Source: Flavobacteriales bacterium
GTDB lineage: Bacteria; Bacteroidota; Bacteroidia; Flavobacteriales_F; PHOS-HE28
NCBI GenBank assembly: GCA_026129465.1
Contig: JAHCIA010000001.1
Span: 1,125,964 to 1,189,963, forward strand
Length of the DNA stretch: 64,000 bases
Reading direction: 5' to 3'
Each line of letters begins with the position of its first letter. Position 1 is the first letter of the stretch. The notes under the pieces were generated by a model, which had not been told where the DNA came from, did not search any database, and saw nothing but the letters and a program-made list of their open reading frames with translations. This document shows positions 22,114 to 28,999 of the stretch, piece by piece. A program made the translations under genes and the position numbers.

Positions 22114-23294
22114 CCCGTGAGTCCAGGATCAACTCGTGGCTCGAACTGTGATGACGGTGCATCCTTTACCTTGACGTAGTCGTGAATCGGGCCGGTTGGG
22201 TCATGAATCTCCTTGAAGTCGAAGTACTGCCAGTAGGCTTTCATCATAACAATGAATTTCTCGAAGCCGTGGGTCTTGTGATCGAACTCGGGATTGACCT
22301 TTCTGAGTTCATGCCCAACTTGCCCTAAGAAGGACCATCCGTCGGCCTTCGCGGAGCTAGTGACAGCTTGTATCAAGAGGGCTAACGTTTCGGAGTCTGT
22401 GGGCGGTGGTGGCGTCTGTTCCCTGTTTGGAAGGTCTATTCCCACGGCAGCTTGACCTGTTTTCGCTCGATCCGGCGATTCAACTGGACTTGTGGGTCTA
22501 GTGGGCTCTGGTGCATCCGGTGGTGGGGCATTGGGGTCTGAGGTAGCGATGGTATAGGTTTTACAACTCCAGACAAGCGAGTCAACCATGTCGAACGTCG
22601 CTCTGGTCCAGGCGGCCTGCATCATCTCGTCTGAGTCCTTAACCGAAGCCTTGAATCGTTGGGCCATAATTCCTTTGAAATGACCGTACTTCAATTCATC
22701 ATTGGCCATCCACAGGACATCCGAGTACTCTCCCCCTGGAGGATAGACCATCTCACGTAACTGAGTGATTAGATACAGTGGCCGTTTGAAGTCGCTCCAC
22801 AACCGTGTGAACTCCTCATTCGCTTGGCGCCCAAGACCTCGTTCAATAATGATGCGCATCCCTCTATATCCAGACTTCTCTAGTGCAAGAACCCGCAGGT
22901 AGTCGTCCTCCATCGTTTCCACCTTTCCAACTTGCACACCCTTTGAAAAGATTGGCGCTGCGGAAATCGGAGAGTACTGGTTGTTCCATTCGGAGATTGC
23001 ACCTCGTAGCCAAAAGGGAAAACGGGTCGACGCACTCGAGTAAAATGCCTGCTCAAAAAGATGGATGCCAATTTCAACGGCTTGAACAACATCTTGACAG
23101 AGTATGGCCACACTATCACCACCGAGCATAACGGTAAACTCCGCGTCCCGATGGACGTAGTCCGGGAGATACGGGAGCTGCTTCGTTACGAACGTGTTGA
23201 ATTCTTCAATGCGTTCCTTCACCGCAACCGCACCTCCGGAGCGCCACATCTTTTGGACACCCAGCACATCGACGAACAACACTGCGCGCTTCAT
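22104..23294 (-). CDS. class III cyclase-like domain fused to LOTUS/OST-HTH domain
   Basis: 396 residues. The N-terminal 240 resemble a class III nucleotidyl cyclase homology domain: VLFVDVLGVQKM with Asp9, MLGGDSVAIL with Asp60, WLRGAISEW (about 95-103) and a GMRIIIERGL segment (about 145-154). Asp9 and Asp60 would be the two metal ligands. Residues 251-300 are a Pro/Asp-rich linker. Residues about 301-376 match the LOTUS domain (LLIQAVTSSAKADGWSFLGQ ... NPEFDHKTHGFEKF), which binds RNA in other proteins. I know no named system with this pair. Low-GC like SPARTA, with which it is convergent and overlapping by 10 bases. Whether the cyclase is active is open. Confidence 0.65.
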   Translation of the reverse strand: MKRAVLFVDVLGVQKMWRSGGAVAVKERIEEFNTFVTKQLPYLPDYVHRDAEFTVMLGGDSVAILCQDVVQAVEIGIHLFEQAFYSSASTRFPFWLRGAISEWNNQYSPISAAPIFSKGVQVGKVETMEDDYLRVLALEKSGYRGMRIIIERGLGRQANEEFTRLWSDFKRPLYLITQLREMVYPPGGEYSDVLWMANDELKYGHFKGIMAQRFKASVKDSDEMMQAAWTRATFDMVDSLVWSCKTYTIATSDPNAPPPDAPEPTRPTSPVESPDRAKTGQAAVGIDLPNREQTPPPPTDSETLALLIQAVTSSAKADGWSFLGQVGHELRKVNPEFDHKTHGFEKFIVMMKAYWQYFDFKEIHDPTGPIHDYVKVKDAPSSQFEPRVDPGLTGHM

Positions 23295-23304
23295 GGATTG
23301 AGGA

Positions 23305-23319
23305 GCTTATCTCATAAGC
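23305..23319. promoter_or_regulatory. palindromic operator candidate
   Basis: GCTTATCTCATAAGC is a perfect 6-bp inverted repeat with a 3-base centre, 10 bases before the start codon of the cyclase-LOTUS gene. It is well placed to bind a repressor. Confidence 0.4.
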
Positions 23320-23349
23320 GAGTTTAGCGCAGAATGAGCTTCAATCGAT

Positions 23350-23541
23350 CGCATCACACGAGTATGGTTCCTGCGTGAGCGGGCGCAGCGGCAGCCCGGC
23401 GCAGGAAGGGCCTTGTAGCCACGAGCAGCGAGGAGGCCGACGTAGGAGGACCCGCAGCGCCGTGGGTGCTGGCCCTGACAAGCCGGCTACAGCGGAGCAC
23501 GCGACCCGGCTGCATTTGAGCCGGGGCACGCCCCGATCATC
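23350..23541. repeat. GC-rich structured non-coding element
   Basis: About 190 very GC-rich bases (for example GCGCAGCGGCAGCCCGGCGC) ending in the hairpin CCCGGCT/AGCCGGG around 23505-23525. It marks the return from low-GC defence DNA to high-GC DNA. It looks like an interspersed repeat copy but has no second copy in the window. Confidence 0.35.
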
Positions 23542-23561
23542 CCAATGCTGAGCGCTTCTCG

Positions 23562-23730
23562 TCATCCGTTCTGATCCAACTTCCGTGATCGCAAGATCGT
23601 CGCCAGCGCCACGGTCTCGCCCGTTTCATCCACCACAACCTGTCCCGCATTGGCGGGATCCACCAGCCACTTCACGATCACCCGCGCCACAACTTGTCCC
23701 GCCACAGCGGGATCGGCTCACTTGGGTGGG
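23562..23730 (-). pseudogene. broken copy of the paaZ 3' end with two 21-nt inserts
   Basis: The minus strand encodes VIVKWLVD, then DETGETVALATIL and RKLDQN, matching the last 35 residues of the paaZ-type gene at 24497. Two 21-base inserts, each with core CCCGC....GCGGGACA and adding the residues PAVAGQV or PANAGQV, follow an Asp codon and keep the frame. A TGA replaces a codon upstream, and nothing further 5' is conserved. Confidence 0.7.
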
Positions 23731-23752
23731 TCGGCGGCCGTTGGTGTAACCA

Positions 23753-24196
23753 TCAGTCAGGTTGCATGTTCTCCACATCGTCCAGATCGCGGTGGCGGCC
23801 GGTGGCCCTCTTGTTCGTCACCAGGTCATGGTAGCCGATGAAGTTCATGGCCAGTCCATCGAAGGTCACCTCCTTCCGGTTGGCGTAGCACGCATCGAAG
23901 GTCACGCCGTCGATGGCGGTAAGTAGATCTATACGCAAGGGGGGCTGGCCGAACTGGATGACGTTACCCTCCTTGGTGAGGTCGGCCACCGTGAGTTGGA
24001 AGGATCCGAAACCGAAATCGGTGATGGCCCGCAGTACGCGCTCCGCGTTGGGTACAGTGGGGTTGAGCCAGATGTCGAGGTCGCCGGTGTAGCGCGGGTA
24101 GCCATGCACGCCGACGGCATAGCCGCCGACGATCATGTACTCCGCCTCATGCTTTTTGAGCAACGCGACAAATTCTCTGAAGTCTCTGCTCAGCAT
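23753..24196 (-). CDS. nucleotidyltransferase, DUF6036-like
   Basis: 147 residues. YMIVGGYAVGVHGYPRYTGD followed by LDIWL (about 20-44) is the nucleotidyltransferase core (G-G-x-A, then D-x-D as DLDI) of DUF6036/AbiEii-like proteins. These are often encoded with a small partner and are thought to act as AMP-transferring antitoxins or effectors. The start overlaps the end of a small upstream gene by 50 bases, as in some toxin-antitoxin pairs. It lies between two broken paaZ copies, suggesting insertion of the pair into a duplicated region. Confidence 0.8.
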   Translation of the reverse strand: MLSRDFREFVALLKKHEAEYMIVGGYAVGVHGYPRYTGDLDIWLNPTVPNAERVLRAITDFGFGSFQLTVADLTKEGNVIQFGQPPLRIDLLTAIDGVTFDACYANRKEVTFDGLAMNFIGYHDLVTNKRATGRHRDLDDVENMQPD

Positions 24197-24326
24197 GTGT
24201 GGGCCCCATGTACTGTTGGCGAAGGAACTCGATGGCGGCCAGACGCGCCTCAGGCGGCTGGGTGGCCCAATAGGCGCGGTCCTTGGGCTGGTCCTTCAGC
24301 GTGGTGATGCGCATGGTGCGTTCCAT
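24147..24326 (-). CDS. small partner of the nucleotidyltransferase
   Basis: 59 residues, MERTMRITTLKDQ... with AYWATQPPEARLAAIEFLRQ and an Arg-rich end (EQRLQRICRVAQ). Short proteins with 'ERL.A.E.LR..Y' and 'RLQRV' motifs often precede DUF6036-like nucleotidyltransferases. It is too short for routine gene calls. Its last 50 bases overlap the start of the nucleotidyltransferase in another frame. A TATCTTTC box four bases before the ATG supports expression. Probable toxin-antitoxin-like partner; which of the two is the toxin is not known. Confidence 0.65.
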   Translation of the reverse strand: MERTMRITTLKDQPKDRAYWATQPPEARLAAIEFLRQQYMGPTHAEQRLQRICRVAQKA

Positions 24327-24330
24327 GCAT

Positions 24331-24338
24331 GAAAGATA
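24331..24338 (-). promoter_or_regulatory. -7 box, near-leaderless promoter
   Basis: Minus-strand TATCTTTC, four bases before the ATG at 24326 of the small partner gene. Confidence 0.4.
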
Positions 24339-24368
24339 CGGCGAAGGACTGTGCCCGATGAAAAGCGG

Positions 24369-24470
24369 TCAGTTCTGATCGAGCTTCTTCACCATCGTCA
24401 AGATCGTCGCCAGCGCCACGGTCTCGCCCGTTTCATCCACCACGTCCACCAGCCATTTCACCCCGGGTCG
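24369..24470 (-). pseudogene. second broken copy of the paaZ 3' end
   Basis: The minus strand reads VKWLVDVVDETGETVALATI then LTMVKKLDQN and a stop, a close copy of the intact gene's last 31 codons. Its 5' boundary is a palindrome, CCCCGGGCCCCGACCCGGGG, next to the VKWL codons. The copy lies 3' of the intact gene. Confidence 0.75.
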
Positions 24471-24496
24471 GGGCCCGGGGCAGGCTCTAAGCGGCA

Positions 24497-26563
24497 TCAT
24501 GCCTGGTCGAGCTTTTTCACCATGGTGAGAATGGTGGCGAGTGCAACAGTTTCTCCGGTCTCGTCTATCACGTCGACCAGCCATTTGACTATTCCTCTTG
24601 CCACATCCGCGCCTTTAGGTGAGTCGGCGGTCTTCGGCCGCTTCTCCTGATCCAGCTTCTCGCGGCAGGTGAACTTCACCTGGATGGTGGAGCCCGGGTA
24701 CACCGGCTTCAGGAAGCGGCACTCCTCGATGCCGTAGTTGAGGAGCACGGGCCCTTTTGGCGGGTCCACGAAGAGGCCCGCCGCACGCGAGAGGATGAAG
24801 TAGCCGTGCGCCACGCGGCCGGTGAAGGGGGTGCCCTCGAGGCTGTTGGCGTCCATGTGCGCGTAGAAGCGGTCGCCGCTCAGCTCGGCGAAGTCCTCGA
24901 TGTTCTGCAGCGTCACCAGGTGCTTCTCGGAGAGGAGTGTGTCGCCGATGTTCAGCTCCTCGAAGTGCAGGCGGAAGGGGTGCTTCTCGCTGATGCGATA
25001 GCGCGCGCCCTGCTGGTATTGCTGCGTGATGGCGGTGATCATGCTGGGGTGGCCCTGGATGGCGGTGCGCTGCAGGTAGTGCATCACGCCGCGCTTGCCG
25101 CCCATCTCTTCGCCGCCGCCCGCGCGACCGGGGCCGCCGTGTACCAGCGTGGCCAGCGGACTGCCGTGGCCGGTGTTCTCCTTGGCCATCTCGCGGTTGA
25201 GGATGAGCATGCGGCCGTGGTGGCTGGCTGCTCCCCACACGAATTGCTGCGCCACGGTTTCATCGTAGGTGGCGATGCTGGCGCAGAGGCTGCCCTTGCC
25301 GAGCTTGGTCAGGGCCACGGCATCGTCGATGTCGGTGTAGGGCATCAGCGTGCTCACCGGACCGAAGGCCTCCACGTTGTGGCTCTGCTGGTTCTTCCAG
25401 GGATCGGCGTTGAGCAGCAGGATGGGGCTCATGAAGGCGCCCTTGCTGGCGTCGGCGCCTTTCACCTCCACGCTGTCGGCGCTGCCGTAGACGATCTGCG
25501 AGCCTTTGAGCAGTTCGTCCAGCGCGCGCTTCACCTCGTTGCGTTGCGTCTGTCCGGCGAGGGCGCCCATGCGCACGCCTTCCACACGCGGGTCGCCGAT
25601 CACGGTGCCGCCCAGGCGCTTGCCGATGGCGATCTGCACATCCTCCAGCACGTTCTGGGGGACCATGATGCGGCGCGCGCCGGTGCAGCGCTGGCCGCAC
25701 TTCAGTGTCATCTCCTTGCCCACTTCCTTGATGAATAGGTCGAACTCCTCGGTGCCGGGCACGGCGTCGGGGCCGAGCACGATGGCGTTGAGGCTGTCGG
25801 CTTCCATGTTGAAGGGCACGCTCTCGTCCACGATGCGCGGGTGGCGCTTCAGCATGCGGCCGGTGCTGGCGCTGCCGGTGAAGGTGACCACGTCCTGGCT
25901 GATGACGTGGTCGAGCAGGCCATCGGCACTGCCGCAGATGAGTTGGATCGCGCCCTCAGGCACGATACCGCTGGCCACGATGTCCTTCACCATGGCCTCG
26001 GTGAGGTAGCTGGTGACGGTGGCGGGCTTCACCACGGCGGGCACGCCGGCCATCCAGTTCACGGCCACCTTCTCCAGCATGCCCCAGATGGGGAAGTTGA
26101 AGGCGTTGATGTGTACGGCCACGCCCTCCTTGGGCACCATGATGTGGTGACCGATGAAGGTGCCCTGCTTGCTGGTCTTCACCACGTCGCCGTCCACGTA
26201 GAAGGGCATGTTGCCCAACTGCCTACGCAAGCTGGCGTTGGCAAAAAGGTTGCCGATGCCGCCCTCGATGTCCACCCAGCTGTCGGCCTTGGTGGCGCCG
26301 GTGCGGTAGCTGATCTCGTAGTACTTGTCCTTGCGCTCCATCAGGTAGAGGGCGAGGGCCTTGAGCATGCGTCCGCGCTCGGGGAAGGTCATCTTGCGCA
26401 GGGGCGGGCCGCCGATGGTGCGGGCGTAGTTCAGCATGTGGCCGAAGTCGAGGCCGCCGCTGGACGTAGTTGCTACCAGGTCACCGGTACTTGCATCGAC
26501 CAGTTCACTTTGCTTGCCGGATCCCTTGACCCATTGACCGCACGTGTAGTTCTTCAACTGCAT
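24497..26563 (-). CDS. paaZ: bifunctional aldehyde dehydrogenase / enoyl-CoA hydratase (PaaZ type)
   Basis: 688 residues, close to E. coli PaaZ (681). Residues 1-520 are an aldehyde dehydrogenase: FNFPIWGMLEKVAVNWMAGV, VTFTGSASTGRML, and KCGQRCTGARR with the catalytic cysteine near residue 295. Residues about 545-688 are an R-specific MaoC-like hotdog hydratase (FAELSGDRFYAHMD with the Asp/His pair near 603-608, and GRVAHGYFILSRAAGLF). In phenylacetate breakdown the enzyme opens the oxepin-CoA ring and oxidises the resulting aldehyde. A paaY gene is at 40722 but no other paa gene is in the window. The start is at MQLKNYTCG. Confidence 0.9.
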   Translation of the reverse strand: MQLKNYTCGQWVKGSGKQSELVDASTGDLVATTSSGGLDFGHMLNYARTIGGPPLRKMTFPERGRMLKALALYLMERKDKYYEISYRTGATKADSWVDIEGGIGNLFANASLRRQLGNMPFYVDGDVVKTSKQGTFIGHHIMVPKEGVAVHINAFNFPIWGMLEKVAVNWMAGVPAVVKPATVTSYLTEAMVKDIVASGIVPEGAIQLICGSADGLLDHVISQDVVTFTGSASTGRMLKRHPRIVDESVPFNMEADSLNAIVLGPDAVPGTEEFDLFIKEVGKEMTLKCGQRCTGARRIMVPQNVLEDVQIAIGKRLGGTVIGDPRVEGVRMGALAGQTQRNEVKRALDELLKGSQIVYGSADSVEVKGADASKGAFMSPILLLNADPWKNQQSHNVEAFGPVSTLMPYTDIDDAVALTKLGKGSLCASIATYDETVAQQFVWGAASHHGRMLILNREMAKENTGHGSPLATLVHGGPGRAGGGEEMGGKRGVMHYLQRTAIQGHPSMITAITQQYQQGARYRISEKHPFRLHFEELNIGDTLLSEKHLVTLQNIEDFAELSGDRFYAHMDANSLEGTPFTGRVAHGYFILSRAAGLFVDPPKGPVLLNYGIEECRFLKPVYPGSTIQVKFTCREKLDQEKRPKTADSPKGADVARGIVKWLVDVIDETGETVALATILTMVKKLDQA

Positions 26564-26595
26564 GTGGCGAAGATCGGTAGGAAATGACAGCCGCA

Positions 26596-26880
26596 GTAGC
26601 GCCTGCGGCGCCAAGGGGAATACTGCCGCAGATGCCGCAGATGTCGCAGATGGGCTCACTACCGTTCGCGGAGTGCGAGCTGCCCGTGCTGCTGGTAGCC
26701 GATCAACGCATAAGAACAATGCCCGCATCTGGCATTTCATCTGCGCCATCTGCGCCATCTGCGGCTCGCATTCATTCATTCCGGTTCACCGGAAAGGCTC
26801 TGCGTGATCCCCGGTCCCTGCATTTGCAGTGCTTCGTCAGAAGCGCCTGCGGCGCCAGGGGGGAATACTGCCGCAGATGA
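26596..26880. repeat. composite non-coding repeat element
   Basis: Direct repeats of about 33 bases (GCGCCTGCGGCGCCA, then GGGGAATACTGCCGCAGATG) lie at about 26598-26632 and 26841-26880. Between them are CGCAGATG runs at 26632-26658 and the inverse CATCTGCG runs at about 26739-26765, which pair with only two mismatches over 27 bases. No convincing gene is contained. It looks like a small mobile or interspersed element with internal inverted repeats. Confidence 0.5.
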
Positions 26881-27126
26881 GATCAGAAGGTCCGTATGCC
26901 CGCCTGCCGCTTCACGGGATCGTTGGTGAAGGCCGCGATCGGACCATCCCCTTCACCCGGCCGGTGCGCCACCGTCCCAACGGCGTCTTGCGGTGATCGC
27001 CAGGGTGCCACCCCAAGTTGGCCAGATGGCGAAGGTAGCCCGGAGCCGTACCTGACGACCATGCGTTCCGTCATGTACGGACGGGCCGGATCTGGGGGAT
27101 ATTCGATGCGTCAAAACCACCACACC
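26881..27126. other. intergenic region upstream of T9SS protein
   Basis: About 245 bases with a 63-codon minus-strand frame that has no recognisable motifs. GGATATTCG about 25 bases before the next start could be a promoter box. Nothing else seen. Confidence 0.35.
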
Positions 27127-27981
27127 ATGAAAGCACACCTACTTTCTCTTGCAGCCAGCCTGTTCCTCCCGGCCGCGCTGTGCGCCCAGATCCCGAACGC
27201 CGGATTCGAGCAATGGTCACCATCCGGCATGGGATACAACGACCCCGACGGATGGCTCACCTGGAACGTCATCAGCTGGCCTGTTGGCGCCGTGCTGAGT
27301 TGCGAACAGGCTTCTCCCGGAGCTGCGGGGACGTATTATGCCAAGGTCACCACCCTCGATCTTCCCGGCGTCGGGATACTGCCCGGATTGATCTTCACCG
27401 GAGGCCAGACAGCGGCCGGCTTCCCCTACACCGCGCGACCGGATGCGCTGAACGGCAAATACCAGTACAACATCCCCGGGGGTGATGGTGGCATGATCGC
27501 GGCCTCGTTCACCAAATGGACGGGGGGGCAGCAGATATCCGTGGGCGGTGGCATGCTGTCGATCCCCCCGGGCAGCCAGTCTTCCTGGGCGTCGTTCAGC
27601 GTCGAGATCGCGTGGTTCACGACCGACTTCCCGGATACCGCGACGGTGACCGTGATGTCCAGCACCGCTGATGGCGTTGCTGGCAGCACAATATCCGTGG
27701 ACGACTTGAGTTTCGGCGCGTTCACCTCGGTGAACGAGGTCCCGGCCGGCACGCCCATGCAAGTGTCCATGTTGCCCGGCACCGGTGTGCTATGGATCAC
27801 CACCGGCCACCAGATGGCGGAACTGGAAGTGCTCGATACAAGCGGCCGCCTGCATGCACGGCAGACCCTCCGGGGCCTGGTGGCGGAAACCGATGTGTCC
27901 GGGCTTGCCAATGGCACATACATCGCGCGGATCCGCTTCGCGGACGGCACCTATGCCAGCCGCATGTTCGTGAAGTATTGA
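27127..27981 (+). CDS. secreted protein with T9SS C-terminal sorting domain
   Basis: 284 residues. Signal peptide 1-20 (ends LCAQ). The mature N-terminus IPNAGFEQW resembles PCMD-type carbohydrate-binding jelly-roll domains common in Bacteroidota (about residues 20-200). The last 80 residues fit a type A T9SS sorting domain: 'ELEVLDTSGRLHARQTLRG', 'SGLANGTYIARIRF', ending SRMFVKY. The protein is therefore expected to cross the outer membrane through the T9SS whose PorQ gene is at 47007, and to be surface-attached or released. Substrate unknown. A strong terminator follows. Confidence 0.8.
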   Translation: MKAHLLSLAASLFLPAALCAQIPNAGFEQWSPSGMGYNDPDGWLTWNVISWPVGAVLSCEQASPGAAGTYYAKVTTLDLPGVGILPGLIFTGGQTAAGFPYTARPDALNGKYQYNIPGGDGGMIAASFTKWTGGQQISVGGGMLSIPPGSQSSWASFSVEIAWFTTDFPDTATVTVMSSTADGVAGSTISVDDLSFGAFTSVNEVPAGTPMQVSMLPGTGVLWITTGHQMAELEVLDTSGRLHARQTLRGLVAETDVSGLANGTYIARIRFADGTYASRMFVKY

Positions 27982-27999
27982 ACACCACACCCCAAGCAG

Positions 28000-28033
28000 G
28001 GAATGGGCCACCACGGGTGGCCCATTCCTTTTC
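28000..28033 (+). terminator. Rho-independent terminator
   Basis: GGAATGGGCCACC (28000-28012) pairs perfectly with GGTGGCCCATTCC (28016-28028) around a 3-base loop, followed by TTTTCG. It ends the preceding T9SS-cargo gene. Confidence 0.85.
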
Positions 28034-28148
28034 GCTCATGCCAGGAATGCCGCCACCTCGGCGGATCCACGCCCATCGCATGCACTTCCTGCATGGATCC
28101 GAATGTCGCCCGCGCGGCTTGCATGAACTTTGTGCCGCCATCCGCAAC

Positions 28149-28940
28149 ATGCCGCTTCACCTCCTCCTGCCCGCATTACTGCTCGCACTTCCCATCACAC
28201 TCGCCGCCCAACGCGTGGAGGACGCCAACGCCCACTTCTGGTTCAGCCATTGGGGCGACCACATGGTGCACGACCGCTGGAGCCTGCACAGCGAGTTCCA
28301 CATCCGGCGGGCGGAGCTGGGGGGCAGTGCGCAGCAATTGCTGATCCGCCCCGCCGTGAATTTCCACCTGCACGAGCAGGTGATGCTCACCGCCGGCTAC
28401 AGCTACTACGAGAACTACCGTTATGGCGCCCATCCCATCCGCTTCGCGAACTGGGAGCACCACGGTTTCCTGCAGTTCCAGTTCAGCAATTGGATCAACA
28501 AGGTGCGCATGCAGCACCGCTACCGCTGGGAACACCGATGGATGGCACGGATGTCGGCGGACGATGCCGATGTGGACGGCATGTTCATCGGCTACGGTGG
28601 GTCGGACCGCTTCCGCTACCGGGTGTGGGTCACCATCCCGATCGGGAACAACTCCCCCTGGACGGTGAACGGCTACAACGAGATCTTCCTGAGCCTGGGC
28701 GGCACCGTACCGGGCAACCGCTTCAGTCAGAACCGGGCCAGCGGGCTGATGGGCTACCAGGTGAACAAGGAGTTGAACCTGTTGGCCGGCTACCTCTACC
28801 AGACGATCGATCGGCCGGCAGCGGCGGCGGGCGCGGATGTGCTGGAACAGAACAGCACGCTGCACGTGGTGGTGGTGTTCAACCTGGGCGTGCGCAAGCG
28901 TAACGCACAGGTGGTGCCCTTGCCGCCGCAGGAAGGGTGA
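28149..28940 (+). CDS. DUF2490 outer-membrane barrel protein
   Basis: 263 residues. Signal peptide 1-20 (LAAQ). The rest matches the DUF2490 pattern: FWFSHWGDHMVHDRWSLHSE (about 30-49), QLLIRPAVNFHLHEQVMLTA, MQHRYRWEHRW, and FRYRVWVTIPIG near residue 157, with alternating barrel strands and a terminal strand LHVVVVFNLGV. Family proteins are small predicted outer-membrane barrels of unknown role. A TTTGTG box lies 10-20 bases upstream. It is 59 bases upstream of the next T9SS-cargo gene. Confidence 0.82.
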   Translation: MPLHLLLPALLLALPITLAAQRVEDANAHFWFSHWGDHMVHDRWSLHSEFHIRRAELGGSAQQLLIRPAVNFHLHEQVMLTAGYSYYENYRYGAHPIRFANWEHHGFLQFQFSNWINKVRMQHRYRWEHRWMARMSADDADVDGMFIGYGGSDRFRYRVWVTIPIGNNSPWTVNGYNEIFLSLGGTVPGNRFSQNRASGLMGYQVNKELNLLAGYLYQTIDRPAAAAGADVLEQNSTLHVVVVFNLGVRKRNAQVVPLPPQEG

Positions 28941-28999
28941 TCGTGCGACCAATTGTCCACCGTTGGCCAACTCCGCCCGGTGTGCCGCGTCTTGCAGGT

